Below, piece after piece: positions 17,323 through 26,542 of a DNA stretch of 64,000 nt; positions within the stretch are counted from its first letter, which is position 1; each line of letters begins with the position of its first letter. The notes under the pieces are model-generated. The model was not told where the DNA came from and made no database searches. It saw only the letters and a program-made list of their open reading frames with translations. The translations under genes were made by a program, and so were the position numbers. This stretch comes from CAZJBS01 sp964544475 (lineage in GTDB: Bacteria; CLD3; SB21): contig CAZJBS010000005.1 of the NCBI GenBank assembly GCA_964544475.1, positions 1 to 64,000 on the forward strand, read 5' to 3'.

Positions 17323-18324
17323 TCAGTAAGCCCAGCGCATCAGGATACTGCTGGTGGTAAATCCCCCCCCGAACGCCGCAATCACGACCAGGTCGTTCTT
17401 TTTCAGGCGGCCGGATTTCGTGGCTTCCGAAAGGCACATGGGAATCGTGGCGGAAGTCGTGTTGCCGTATCGATCAATATTGACGATGACCTGATCGTCC
17501 CGCAGACCCATACGCTGGGCCGCCGAGTCGATGATCCGTTTGTTGGCCTGGTGGGGCACAAACAGGGAAACGTCCTTGCCGGAGAGTCCGTTGCGCTCGA
17601 GGATCAGGGCGGACGCCTCGGACATGCCCTTCACGGCGTATTGGTAGACGGTCTTGCCGTCCTGGTAGATGTAATGCATTTTCTTGTCGACCGTTTCGTG
17701 CGTTGGCGGATTCAGGCTGCCGCCGCCGGGCATGTTGAGGTACGGCGCCCCGATGCCGTCGATGGCGTTGTAATAATCGAGGATGCCCAGATGTTTGTCG
17801 TCCGAGGGTTCCAGCAATACCACGCCGGCCGCATCGCCAAACAGGATGCACGTGTTGCGGTCGGTATAGTCGGTGATCGAACTCATCGTGTCCGCGCCAA
17901 CGACCAGCACTTTTTTCGCGCTGCCGCTTTCAATGAATTGCGCACCGGCCACCAGCGAATAGGCGAACCCGCAGCACGCCGCGGATACATCGAAACCCCA
18001 GGCGTTGGACATGCCGGCCCGGGCCTGCAACAGACAGGCGCAGGACGGGAACATCATGTCGGGCGTCACAGTGCCGAAAACAATCACATCGATATCTTCC
18101 GGCTCCGTGCCGGTACGTTCAAACAACAGCTGGCAGGCCTCCACGGCCATGTCGGACGTGGCTTTTCCTTTTTCAATGATATGGCGTTCGCGGATACCGG
18201 TGCGCGAGGTGATCCACTCGTCGTTGGTATCGACCATTCGGGCGAGATCGGCGTTGGTCAGAATTTTTTCAGGAACCCAGTGTTCCACGCCGGTGATGAT
18301 CGCGTGATGTTTTTTCTTGGTCAC
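17323..18324 (-). CDS. fabH: 3-oxoacyl-[acyl-carrier-protein] synthase III
   Basis: Initiates fatty acid synthesis from an acyl-CoA starter and malonyl-ACP. The 333-residue protein has the Cys in SAACCGFAYSL (about residue 120), the His in FVPHQANKRI (about 256) and the Asn in RYGNTTSATIP (about 286), the Cys-His-Asn set of KAS III. AAFGGGFTTSSILM replaces the usual GGGFTWG ending. It lies between plsX and fabD in the conserved order. Confidence 0.96.
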   Translation of the reverse strand: MTKKKHHAIITGVEHWVPEKILTNADLARMVDTNDEWITSRTGIRERHIIEKGKATSDMAVEACQLLFERTGTEPEDIDVIVFGTVTPDMMFPSCACLLQARAGMSNAWGFDVSAACCGFAYSLVAGAQFIESGSAKKVLVVGADTMSSITDYTDRNTCILFGDAAGVVLLEPSDDKHLGILDYYNAIDGIGAPYLNMPGGGSLNPPTHETVDKKMHYIYQDGKTVYQYAVKGMSEASALILERNGLSGKDVSLFVPHQANKRIIDSAAQRMGLRDDQVIVNIDRYGNTTSATIPMCLSEATKSGRLKKNDLVVIAAFGGGFTTSSILMRWAY

Positions 18325-18350
18325 AGCGGTAACCCTTGTCGTTTCCGGAT

Positions 18351-19361
18351 TTAGGACAGTTTGATTTTTTCGCGAATAACGCTGGTGATTTTCTTTTCGG
18401 CCATTTCTTTGGCCACCTGCACGGCCCGGACCAGGGCTTTGGGTGAGGAACTGCCGTGCCCAATGATGACGACGCCATTGACGCCGAGCAGGGGCACGCC
18501 GCCGTGGGACTGGTAATCCCAGTCGGCCATGCTTTTGCCGAAGAAATCCTGGAACACCTTGACGGCATCCGGACCGGCCTGTTGCCCGTACGCCGCCACC
18601 TTCGTCTTCAGAACCTTGATGACGCTTTCAGCCATTTTCAGCGCGACATTGCCGACGAAACCGTCGCACACGACCACGTTCGTCGTGCCATTGAGAATAT
18701 CCCGGCCTTCGACATTGCCGGTGAAGTTGAAAAGTTTTTTCTCGCGGAACAGTTCGTTGGATTTGACGGTGAGTTCGTCGCCTTTGCTGTCTTCTTCACC
18801 GACGCTCAGCAGACCCACGGCGGGGCTTTCGATGTCCATCATCGTGTGCATGTAGATGCTGCCCATCATGCCGAATTGCAGAAGGTGCGCGGGTTTGCAG
18901 TCCACGTTGGCGCCGACGTCGAGCACCAGACATTTACCCTTGACGGTCGGAAAAAAGGCGCCGATCGTCGGACGCAACACGCCTTCGATGCGGCCCAAAC
19001 CCATGAGACCGATCGCCATGACGGCACCGGTATTGCCCATACTCACAAAACCGTTGGCCTCGCCCTTTTTGACCAATTCGACACCCACGTGCACCGAGGA
19101 CCGCGTCTTTTTCGTCAACGCCACGGCCGGCGATTCGTGCATCTCGATCAGGTCCTCGGCATGCACGACGCGAAGCGCCGTGCCCAGCAGATCGTCGCCC
19201 TGGCACCGCGTGATTTCACGGCGTACCACATCCTCCGGTCCCGTCAGAATGACCTGGTGGTCCGTGTGTTTTTCGGCGAATTCCCGCGCGGCGAGAACCG
19301 CCCCATCGACAATGTTCAGGGGCGCCTTGTCGCCGCCCATTGCATCCACAACAATTTTCAT
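18351..19361 (-). CDS. plsX: Phosphate acyltransferase PlsX
   Basis: Makes acyl-phosphate from acyl-ACP for phosphatidic acid synthesis at the membrane periphery. The 336-residue protein starts with the hallmark KIVVDAMGGDKAP, contains EMHESPAVAL, SMGNTGAVMAIGL and GFVGNVALKMAESV, and closes with GGVPLLGVNGVVIIGHGSS, all typical of PlsX. It is 27 bases upstream of fabH. Confidence 0.96.
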   Translation of the reverse strand: MKIVVDAMGGDKAPLNIVDGAVLAAREFAEKHTDHQVILTGPEDVVRREITRCQGDDLLGTALRVVHAEDLIEMHESPAVALTKKTRSSVHVGVELVKKGEANGFVSMGNTGAVMAIGLMGLGRIEGVLRPTIGAFFPTVKGKCLVLDVGANVDCKPAHLLQFGMMGSIYMHTMMDIESPAVGLLSVGEEDSKGDELTVKSNELFREKKLFNFTGNVEGRDILNGTTNVVVCDGFVGNVALKMAESVIKVLKTKVAAYGQQAGPDAVKVFQDFFGKSMADWDYQSHGGVPLLGVNGVVIIGHGSSSPKALVRAVQVAKEMAEKKITSVIREKIKLS

Positions 19362-19479
19362 GGCGTGTGATTCCTGCGTGAAGTCGATGTCGGAATTAAA
19401 AAAAGCAGCCTGTCGGTGTCATAAGAAGGATGAACAGGGACAGGCATACAAGAGCGTCGGTTGAGGGCGCGTCCGGGCG

Positions 19480-19662
19480 TCAGGCCTCGCGGGCGACCAT
19501 CACCTGGCGGCCGTCATAGTGGCCGCAATTCGGGCATACCCGGTGGTGCATTTTCGGTTGGTTGCAATTGGAACACGTGGATGTGGACGGACTGTCCAGC
19601 TTCCAATGCGTGCGTCGTTTGTCACGGCGTTGTTTCGAGTGCCGTCGTTTCGGATTGGGCAT
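19480..19662 (-). CDS. rpmF: 50S ribosomal protein L32
   Basis: A 60-residue basic protein, MPNPKRRHSKQRRDKRRTHW at the N-terminus, followed by a zinc ribbon with CSNC and CPNC pairs spaced 10 residues apart. It is the zinc-binding form of L32. Its place between yceD and plsX is conserved across many bacteria. A 118-base gap separates it from plsX. Confidence 0.97.
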   Translation of the reverse strand: MPNPKRRHSKQRRDKRRTHWKLDSPSTSTCSNCNQPKMHHRVCPNCGHYDGRQVMVAREA

Positions 19663-19677
19663 GGGATTCTCCTATGG

Positions 19678-20172
19678 TTACGTTTCTAAAACTTCGCGAT
19701 GATGCTCGCACGGATTCTCGTTCAGATCGGCCCCGCATTCCATGCACAGGCCTTTGCAATCGTCCCGGCAGAGCACTTTGGACGGCATCGCCAGCATCAG
19801 CGTGTCGATGACATCCTGATCCAGAGCGATCTCATTGGTCCGCCGTACGTCGATGAGCCGGACTTCGTCCCCCGCGTTGCCTTCCTGGGCTTTTACATCG
19901 GAAAACACCACCGTGAAATCACCTTCGACGGGTTTCCGAACGTCGCACAGGCACCGGTCGCATAAGAACCGTGGCAACGACGCTGTGCGAAACCGGACAT
20001 AATAAAAGTGATTCGATTTCGTCAGCGTGACATCGGTGCGAACATTATTGTCAAAGATCTCGTGCCCTTCATAGTCCTTCAGGTCAATACGCATTTCCCG
20101 GCCGGGCACATCAAACGTGTAGTGATGCTCGCCGTCATCCAAACTGAGAATCTTATCGATCAGGAGCTTCAC
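19678..20172 (-). CDS. yceD: YceD family protein (DUF177)
   Basis: A 164-residue protein of the DUF177 family, which sits upstream of rpmF in most bacteria; family members are linked to 23S rRNA and L32 biogenesis. It carries paired cysteines CDRCLC near residue 82 and a C-terminal CRDDCKGLCMECGADLNENP, the usual DUF177 cysteine cluster, which may bind zinc. It is the first gene of the rpmF-plsX-fab unit, 45 bases downstream of a strong promoter. Confidence 0.92.
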   Translation of the reverse strand: MKLLIDKILSLDDGEHHYTFDVPGREMRIDLKDYEGHEIFDNNVRTDVTLTKSNHFYYVRFRTASLPRFLCDRCLCDVRKPVEGDFTVVFSDVKAQEGNAGDEVRLIDVRRTNEIALDQDVIDTLMLAMPSKVLCRDDCKGLCMECGADLNENPCEHHREVLET

Positions 20173-20224
20173 TGTCGTCGCTAAATTCAGTCCCTAAAAT
20201 AACTTATCTAAAGCAAGGGACAGC

Positions 20225-20253
20225 AAGATAATTTTTTTTGTTATGATTGTCAA
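20225..20253 (-). promoter_or_regulatory. Near-consensus sigma-70 promoter for the yceD-rpmF-plsX-fab cluster
   Basis: Read on the minus strand, TTGACA (20248-20253) and TATCTT (20225-20230) are separated by exactly 17 bases, with an A-rich spacer. Transcription would start near 20218 and leave a leader of roughly 45 bases before yceD. The full consensus -35 suggests a strong housekeeping promoter. Confidence 0.8.
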
Positions 20254-20389
20254 GAAATTTGGCGAATTGGAAAAGCGAGATTTAGGGGATCGCCGTAACC
20301 CAACAGGACGGCCCGATCGTCACGCCGGCGGACATTTGTTATTGTTCGTCAGGATGATTAGATTGACGTGGTTTCACCAAAGCGGTCCC

Positions 20390-21703
20390 ATGCGAATAAC
20401 CGGCCAAAATCGCGTGTTTCCGATGTTCCTTTCGTCCCTTGTCCTGGCGGCGGGTGTCCTGATCGTCGTACAGAGTTGCCTGGAAAACAAGGCAAGAAAA
20501 TCCAACGTCACATTGCAGAAGGTCTGGGAAGTGCTGCTTCCGGCCGGTGTCTATTACGGCTCCCCCGCCATCAGTGCCGACGGGCAGACCGTCTACATCG
20601 GCACGTCTTCGGCCTTGTTCGGCGATCATGGTACAGACCATTTCTTTTTGGCCATGGCTGCTGGCACAGGCGATGAAATCTGGCGGATCGCGCTGGGATC
20701 GCACGAAGTGCGATCGACGCCGGCGGTGGCGCCCGATGGTTCGATCTATGTGGCCATTGAGCTTCGTGATCCCGTCGGAGGCGCGGCTATGGGTGATCAA
20801 GTCCGTCATTATTCGGCGAATGGCGATTCGTTATGGATATATGATATCAATCCGGGCGGTCTGACCATGGGCGTCGGGCAATCGGCGCCGGCGGTCGGAT
20901 CGGATGGCACGGTTTACGTGGCCGGCGACCGGCTGTATGCGATTCGTTCCGATGGCGTTCTGCGATGGACGGCCCTGGGACCGACGGGGGAGGCCCTGCG
21001 AAACGCGCCGGTCATTGCCGCCGACGGCGCCATCTGTTTTGCCTATCACAATATTCCATTGACGGCGCTCGATCCCGCGGATGGTTCGGTCATCTGGTCG
21101 CTTCCACTCGGCGTCAATGATCACTGTTTCGCTTCACCGGCCATCGGCGCGGACGGGACCATGTATGTCGCAACCAATCCGGGCCTCCTGTATGCCGTGT
21201 CTTCCGCAGGACAACTCCTCTGGACCTTCGACCTGGCGAGCGTGGGATTTATGGGGTACTTCCGCTCTTCTCCGGCGGTCGACCGGAACGGAACCATCTA
21301 TTTTGGTCTCAACATGGGTAATCCGTCTTCCGCCTTTTTTGCCATCCGCCAGGACGGTACATTGAAATGGGTTTTTGAGCCGGGCGATCTTCCGGATGAC
21401 CTGCCACCCGATCATTTTGATATCTATTCGTCACCGGCCGTCGGAACCGACGGCGTCGTGTATTTTGGTCAGGAATTCGGGCGCGTATACGGACTGGACA
21501 CGACCGACGGTTCCATCGCCGGCATGGCGGAGACCGGCACGGGCATCACGTGGTGTTCTCCGGCCATCAATCCTTCCGGTCTGCTTTTCATCAGCGATAT
21601 GGACGGCCGCCTGTATGCCTATCAAACGACATCCGCCGGACCGGACACGATGGCCCCGTGGCCGAAATTCCGCCACGACAACGGGAACAGCGGGAGAAGG
21701 TAG
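20390..21703 (+). CDS. PQQ-like beta-propeller repeat lipoprotein
   Basis: A 437-residue predicted lipoprotein: a hydrophobic segment (MFLSSLVLAAGVLIVV) ends at a cysteine in QSC, a loose lipobox. The rest is a repeated blade pattern of the PQQ-enzyme type, for example SSPAISADGQTVYIGT, STPAVAPDGSIYVAI, SAPAVGSDGTVYVAG, ASPAIGADGTMYVAT and SSPAVDRNGTIYFG. About seven or eight blades can be counted. No catalytic quinone-binding set is evident, so it is likely a binding or scaffold propeller, as BamB-like proteins are. ATG at 20390 is chosen over 20354 and 20243, because the latter lies inside the divergent promoter; no start has a strong ribosome binding site. Confidence 0.78.
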   Translation: MRITGQNRVFPMFLSSLVLAAGVLIVVQSCLENKARKSNVTLQKVWEVLLPAGVYYGSPAISADGQTVYIGTSSALFGDHGTDHFFLAMAAGTGDEIWRIALGSHEVRSTPAVAPDGSIYVAIELRDPVGGAAMGDQVRHYSANGDSLWIYDINPGGLTMGVGQSAPAVGSDGTVYVAGDRLYAIRSDGVLRWTALGPTGEALRNAPVIAADGAICFAYHNIPLTALDPADGSVIWSLPLGVNDHCFASPAIGADGTMYVATNPGLLYAVSSAGQLLWTFDLASVGFMGYFRSSPAVDRNGTIYFGLNMGNPSSAFFAIRQDGTLKWVFEPGDLPDDLPPDHFDIYSSPAVGTDGVVYFGQEFGRVYGLDTTDGSIAGMAETGTGITWCSPAINPSGLLFISDMDGRLYAYQTTSAGPDTMAPWPKFRHDNGNSGRR

Positions 21704-21813
21704 CGGAGACCCTTCAACCGGGTTGCACGGCTGGCCTGACCAGCAGATCTTGATCGATCCGCAAGACTCCCCCGCCTTGCATCTCTCACTAAAAACGCCT
21801 AACATGCCGCACT

Positions 21814-22956
21814 TTGAATTCGTCATCCCACATACGCGTCGTCTGGTTTTCTGAAATCAAGTGGACGTACATCAAGAACCGCCACCAACAGTTGATCGAA
21901 AATTTTCCGCCCGGCTGGGAAGTGTTGTTCATTGAAACATACGTGCTTGGCAAGACCAACGCGTACCGGCCGATGACCGACGGCCGCGTTACATATGTGA
22001 CGGTCCCTTTCCTCAAAGGAACGCCTTACCCGATTCTCAACCGCATGCAGGGGCTTGCTCCGGTAAGATGGGCGATGACATTCACGGCATGGCTGTGGGT
22101 GAAGATCGTCTTCGTACTCACGGGATTTGCCACCCGGCGGCGCACATTTATCGTCTCCAACATCTTTTTTGCGCCGGTCATTCGTTTTCTTCGAAAGGAG
22201 CGTACGGTCTACGACTGCAACGACTACCCCATGGGATTTCCCGGCGCCCTTCCTTTGGCGGAAAAATATTTCGCCAGGATGATCCGGGCCGCCGACGCCG
22301 TGGCCTGTGTGTCGGAACGCCTTCGCCAGGATGTGCTGGCCTGCAGATCCGACCACGTGACCGTGATCGGCAATGGCGTCGATCTTGTCTTGTTTGAATC
22401 GGCCAAAGGTCAGGCCGCGCCCACGGACGTCGCCGCCCTGCCGCGTCCGATGATTCTATACGCCGGTGCGATTTCCGAATGGTTCAACCTCGACCTGGTC
22501 ATCGAAATCGCCAGACGCCATCCCTCCGCTTCGGTCGTCATGGTCGGGCCGATCCTCACCCCGCAGATCAGAAATCGACTCGGCGAAACGTCCTCCCTCC
22601 AGAACATGTATTTTCTCGGTCCAAAACCGCATCGCGAATTGCCGGCCTATATCTACCAGGCGGCCGTGTGCCTGATCCCATTCCGCAAAGACCCGCTTAT
22701 TGCCCGTTTCAACCCCAACAAACTTTACGAATACCTGGCCTGCGGCAAACCAGTCGTAACACTGGATTACACGGTCGAGATCGAACGACTCAGGGACCTC
22801 GTTTGCGTGGCCGCCGATGATGAGGAATTCCTGAGCATGGTTGCGGAGGCTCTGCGCTCGACGCCCGACTCGGAGCGGCTGATGGCCGCGGCACGCATCC
22901 ACAGCTGGAAAAGCAAAGCCAAAGCGATGACGCAACTAATCCTTGAAAGAGAATAG
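21814..22956 (+). CDS. Family 4-like glycosyltransferase
   Basis: A 380-residue GT-B type glycosyltransferase. The C-terminal donor-binding half is typical: VTVIGNGVDLVLFE, MILYAGAISEWFNLDLV, VVMVGPI, and NKLYEYLACGKPVVTLD with the conserved glutamate. The N-terminal acceptor half has a hydrophobic segment (WAMTFTAWLWVKIVFVLTGF, about residues 80-100), suggesting membrane association. The start is a TTG at 21814; no in-frame ATG lies upstream and no clear Shine-Dalgarno is seen, so the start is uncertain. Donor and acceptor cannot be told. The next gene follows after 21 bases. Confidence 0.85.
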   Translation: MNSSSHIRVVWFSEIKWTYIKNRHQQLIENFPPGWEVLFIETYVLGKTNAYRPMTDGRVTYVTVPFLKGTPYPILNRMQGLAPVRWAMTFTAWLWVKIVFVLTGFATRRRTFIVSNIFFAPVIRFLRKERTVYDCNDYPMGFPGALPLAEKYFARMIRAADAVACVSERLRQDVLACRSDHVTVIGNGVDLVLFESAKGQAAPTDVAALPRPMILYAGAISEWFNLDLVIEIARRHPSASVVMVGPILTPQIRNRLGETSSLQNMYFLGPKPHRELPAYIYQAAVCLIPFRKDPLIARFNPNKLYEYLACGKPVVTLDYTVEIERLRDLVCVAADDEEFLSMVAEALRSTPDSERLMAAARIHSWKSKAKAMTQLILERE

Positions 22957-22977
22957 TTGGCACCGTTATCTTGCAAT

Positions 22978-23589
22978 ATGGATTCCGCCGATCACGTCAA
23001 TCAACCCTCGTACTGGGAACACATTTATCTCAACGAAAGACCCCGGTGGGACATCGGCCATGGGACGCCGGTTTTCGCCAACTGGCTGCGCGACCGGAAC
23101 ACGCTGGGCACGGGCCTTCTCGCCGTCCTGGGTTGCGGCAACGGGCACGACGCCCTGCTCTTTGCCGAACACGGTTTTGAAGTGACGGCCGTCGATTTTG
23201 CTGCGCCTCCGCTCGTGGCCCTGCAGCGGGCGGCGGCCGAGCGGAGCCTTCCGGTAAGCCTTCTGCAGGAGGATATTTTCAAATTGCCGCGCCTCCACCG
23301 TGGTCGTTTTGATTTTGTGCTCGAATACACGAGTTTCTGCGCGATCGATCCCGCCCGCCGGGATGAATATGTACGGGCAATCCACGAGATTCTGAAACCC
23401 GGCGGCCACCTCATCGCCTTGTTTTTCCCGATTGACGACCGGACCGGTGGACCGCCCTTCCCCATGCGCCATGACGAGATCGATCAGCGTTTCTTGCCCT
23501 ATTTTTCACCCATTCTGGACGAAGCTCCCTCCGACTCCGTACCGAAACGACTTGGAAAGGAACGATTTGTTATTTTTCAAAAGAAATAG
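22978..23589 (+). CDS. SAM-dependent methyltransferase, TPMT (thiopurine/halide methyltransferase) family
   Basis: A 203-residue class I methyltransferase. YWEHIYLNERPRWDIGHG near residue 12 and VLGCGNGHDALLFAEHGFEV (about 51-70) match the TPMT family pattern, where the second is the SAM-binding motif I followed by TAVDF as motif II. Family members methylate thiols, thiocyanate, halides or thiopurines; the substrate is not predictable. ATG at 22978 fits the family start; a TTG at 22957 is possible. It overlaps the following lipoprotein gene by 23 bases. Confidence 0.86.
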   Translation: MDSADHVNQPSYWEHIYLNERPRWDIGHGTPVFANWLRDRNTLGTGLLAVLGCGNGHDALLFAEHGFEVTAVDFAAPPLVALQRAAAERSLPVSLLQEDIFKLPRLHRGRFDFVLEYTSFCAIDPARRDEYVRAIHEILKPGGHLIALFFPIDDRTGGPPFPMRHDEIDQRFLPYFSPILDEAPSDSVPKRLGKERFVIFQKK

Positions 23590-24163
23590 AATTGTGATGC
23601 CGATTCTCCTCTTTCTTGCCGGATGCACCGGCGGATCGACGTGGATCCCGATCGTGGATCATCATCGTCGTACGCATCCGAGGATGGAACTTGACGATGT
23701 GTACAAGCTGATCTATCAGGGGACGCTGGGGGCCGAACACGCCCTGCATGACACGATGGCCGCCAAAAAGTACCTTTTCGACGAATTCCGCCATATCGAT
23801 ACGACCGAATTCAGGGAGGAGCCGTTGACGGAGTTCATCTCGGCGGATTCATCCCTGGTGCGGATCAACCTTCGCCCTTTCAAGCGCCAGGGCGGCGACG
23901 TGCAGGCCTTGTGGGGAGTGGTGATGGCCGGCGCCCACGGCCTGAACCCAAAGTCCGTTTTCATCCGCAACTGGCAATCGCTCAGCGGCACATTGTCGAA
24001 ACTTCCTTTCACGTGGAATCCGGCGACCATCGATGATTTCAATCGTAAGGTCAAGAATCTGCATTACCCTGCCATGCACCATTCTGAAAAATACACAAAA
24101 GCCTACAAACCCGCCTACAGGGTTGTTTTCAAAGCTGAATTTGATAAATTGAACCGGCAGTGA
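23567..24163 (+). CDS. Conserved hypothetical lipoprotein
   Basis: A 198-residue protein I do not recognise by name. TTG at 23567 is chosen: AAAGG lies six bases upstream and it yields a good lipoprotein signal, MLFFKRNRIVMPILLFLAGC, with an LAGC lipobox; starting at the internal ATG (23597) would leave the signal too short. The mature part has conserved-looking segments ELDDVYKLIYQGTLGAEHAL, LVRINLRPFKRQGGD and MHHSEKYTKAYKPAYRVV, rich in histidine and aromatic residues. It is coupled to the methyltransferase by a 23-base overlap and followed by lysS. Confidence 0.7.
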   Translation: MLFFKRNRIVMPILLFLAGCTGGSTWIPIVDHHRRTHPRMELDDVYKLIYQGTLGAEHALHDTMAAKKYLFDEFRHIDTTEFREEPLTEFISADSSLVRINLRPFKRQGGDVQALWGVVMAGAHGLNPKSVFIRNWQSLSGTLSKLPFTWNPATIDDFNRKVKNLHYPAMHHSEKYTKAYKPAYRVVFKAEFDKLNRQ

Positions 24164-24189
24164 TGGAGTTCTGAACTACGAGGAATCTG

Positions 24190-25710
24190 GTGGAAGAAGA
24201 ATTATTACGCATCCGGCGGGAAAAACTGGGCAAATTGCGGGAGATGGGCATCAACCCATATCCGTACCGGTACCGGCGTACGCACACGTCCAGGGCTTTG
24301 ACGGAACACTTCGAAACGCTCGGCGTGACCGACGACATCCGGCTTAATGATCCGGCGTCGCCACGCGTGGTGGTCGCAGGACGTATGGTGTCTCAACGCA
24401 GCAAAGGCAAGACGGCTTTCGCGCATATTCAGGACCCCGACGGGCGCATACAGATTTATGCGCGCAAGGACGCGCTTGGAGAAGCGCCGTACGAGGCCTT
24501 CAGCAAGTTGTACGATCTGGGCGATATCATCGGCGTCAAGGGCGTCCTGTTCAAAACGCACACCGGCGAAATCACCGTCAAGGCGGACGAGATCACCCTG
24601 CTTTGCAAGAGCCTGCGCACGATTCCGCTTGGCAAGGAGAAGAAACTCGACGACGGTTCGGTGCAGCGGTTCAGCGACGTGGATGACAAGGAATTCCGAT
24701 ACCGCCAGCGGTACGCCGATCTCATCATGCATCCCGACATTCGCGACGTATTTTACAAGCGCAGCAAGGTGATTTCCTCGATCCGCCAGTTTTTGGATGA
24801 GCGCGGCTACCTCGAAGTCGAAACGCCCGTCCTGCAGTCGTTGTACGGCGGCGCGTCCGCCCGACCCTTCACCACCCAACACCATGCGCTGGATCTCAAG
24901 CTGTATCTTCGCATTGCGCTGGAATTGTACCTGAAACGCCTCATTGTCGGCGGGTATGACAAAGTGTATGAAATCTCAAAAATTTTCCGCAACGAAGGCA
25001 TGGACCGGTTTCACAATCCCGAATTCACCATGCTGGAGTTTTACGAGGCGTATTCGGACTTTCATGATTTGATGGACCTGACCGAAGCGATGTTGTCCTT
25101 CGTGTGCGAACGGGTCAATGGCCGGCTGGTCATCGAGACCATGGGCCATACGGTGGATTTCACGCCGCCGTACGAACGGTTGTCCATGTTTGACGCGATC
25201 CGCAAGACCACGGACGTCGACCTGTCGGAAATGGACGAAAACGGACTCCGCTCCCTGTGCCGCCAATGGCAGATTCCGGCCGATCCGGCCTGGGATCGCG
25301 GCAAACTCATTGACGAAATTTTCAGCGAGCGCGTTCAGAAACATCTCATCCAGCCGGTCTTCATCATCGAACAACCGGTGGAGTTGTCACCGCTCGCCAA
25401 GAAACACCGTTCCAAGAAGGGCGTGGTCGAGCGGTTCGAGTTGTTTGTGCTCGGCAGCGAGGTCGCCAATGCCTTCAGCGAACTGAATGATCCCATTGAT
25501 CAGCGTGAACGTTTTGAAGCGCAAATGGGCTTGCGGGCGCGCGGTGACGAGGAAGCCCAGGTGCTGGACGAGGACTTCCTGCGGGCGATCGAGTACGGTA
25601 TGCCGCCGACGGCGGGCGAAGGCATCGGTATCGACCGTCTGGTGATGATTCTGACCGGACAGGAATCCATCCGGGACGTATTATTTTTCCCAACCATGCG
25701 ACCCGAATAA
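24190..25710 (+). CDS. lysS: Lysyl-tRNA synthetase (class II)
   Basis: Charges tRNA-Lys. The 506-residue protein has an N-terminal OB-fold anticodon domain (GRMVSQRSKGKTAFAHIQD) and the class II core: motif 1 at the dimer interface (RQFLDERGYLEVETPVL), motif 2 (FRNEGMDRFHNPEFTMLEFY) and motif 3 (GIGIDRLVMILTG). GTG at 24190 is chosen, with ACGAGG just upstream and the family-typical N-terminus EEELLRIRREKLGKLREMGI. mlaE follows after nine bases, so the synthetase probably shares a transcript with the lipid transporter. Confidence 0.97.
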   Translation: MEEELLRIRREKLGKLREMGINPYPYRYRRTHTSRALTEHFETLGVTDDIRLNDPASPRVVVAGRMVSQRSKGKTAFAHIQDPDGRIQIYARKDALGEAPYEAFSKLYDLGDIIGVKGVLFKTHTGEITVKADEITLLCKSLRTIPLGKEKKLDDGSVQRFSDVDDKEFRYRQRYADLIMHPDIRDVFYKRSKVISSIRQFLDERGYLEVETPVLQSLYGGASARPFTTQHHALDLKLYLRIALELYLKRLIVGGYDKVYEISKIFRNEGMDRFHNPEFTMLEFYEAYSDFHDLMDLTEAMLSFVCERVNGRLVIETMGHTVDFTPPYERLSMFDAIRKTTDVDLSEMDENGLRSLCRQWQIPADPAWDRGKLIDEIFSERVQKHLIQPVFIIEQPVELSPLAKKHRSKKGVVERFELFVLGSEVANAFSELNDPIDQRERFEAQMGLRARGDEEAQVLDEDFLRAIEYGMPPTAGEGIGIDRLVMILTGQESIRDVLFFPTMRPE

Positions 25711-25719
25711 GGCCGGCCC

Positions 25720-26532
25720 ATGAACTTTCTGCGCAAAGCGGTCATTGCCCTTTCGGAGTTCCTCCTGATAGACAAGTTCGGCCGGAAGGTGTTGACGTTT
25801 TTTGCCGGGATGGGCGAATCGACGATCATTGTCTATTCCACCATCAAGAATGCCCGGTACATCCACCGCGACCGGCAATTGATCCTCGAACAAATGGTCA
25901 TTGTCGGCATCAATTCCATTCCTCTTGTGGTGATCACTTCGATTTTTACTGGAATGGTTTCGGCCGTGCAGGCGGGTTACCAACTTGAGGGGTTCGGCTC
26001 CCCGAGTTTCTTCCTGGGTTCCTCCACGTCGCGGGCGATTGTCATCGAGCTCGGTCCCGTGTTGACGGGTCTTGTGATTTCGGGACGATTCGGCGCCTCC
26101 ATTGCGGCTGAAATCGGCACGATGCGCGTGACCGAACAGATCGATGCGCTCGAGACTCTGGCGATCGACCCCATCCGTTACCTGGCGACTCCGCGTATTC
26201 TGGCGGGTGTTGTGATGATGCCCGTCCTGACGATTTTTGCCGACGTCATTGCGATCGCCGGTTGCATGTTCATCGGGTACACATCGCTTGACGTGTCGCC
26301 GCAGGCTTATCTTTCCAGCGCCCAGAATTTCATGGAAATGCGCGACCTCGCATCCGGGCTGGCCAAGGCCTTTCTGTTCGGCGCGTCCACGGCGCTCATC
26401 GGTTGTTATGTCGGATTTTCCACGGAAGGCGGCGCGGAAGGCGTCGGCATCGCCACCATCAAGGCCTTCGTGTTGTCGTCGGCCGCCATCCTCGTCAACG
26501 ATTACATCGTCGCGACGATTCTTCTAACCTGA
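25720..26532 (+). CDS. mlaE: MlaE-type ABC transporter permease
   Basis: A 270-residue inner-membrane permease of the MlaE/YrbE family, which moves phospholipids between inner and outer membranes. Visible family segments are SIFTGMVSAVQAGYQL, RAIVIELGPVLTGLVISGR, GASIAAEIGTMRVTEQIDAL and LATPRILAGVVMMPVLTIFA; five to six hydrophobic helices are predicted. It is followed after ten bases by its ATPase, mlaF. No MCE-domain gene (mlaD) comes after the pair. Confidence 0.93.
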   Translation: MNFLRKAVIALSEFLLIDKFGRKVLTFFAGMGESTIIVYSTIKNARYIHRDRQLILEQMVIVGINSIPLVVITSIFTGMVSAVQAGYQLEGFGSPSFFLGSSTSRAIVIELGPVLTGLVISGRFGASIAAEIGTMRVTEQIDALETLAIDPIRYLATPRILAGVVMMPVLTIFADVIAIAGCMFIGYTSLDVSPQAYLSSAQNFMEMRDLASGLAKAFLFGASTALIGCYVGFSTEGGAEGVGIATIKAFVLSSAAILVNDYIVATILLT

Positions 26533-26542
26533 CCCGGCCTGT

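Noticed and set aside
20243..20389. N-terminal extension of the PQQ-propeller gene from ATG 20243
   Set aside because: The start lies inside the divergent yceD promoter and would put 60 polar residues before the lipoprotein signal.
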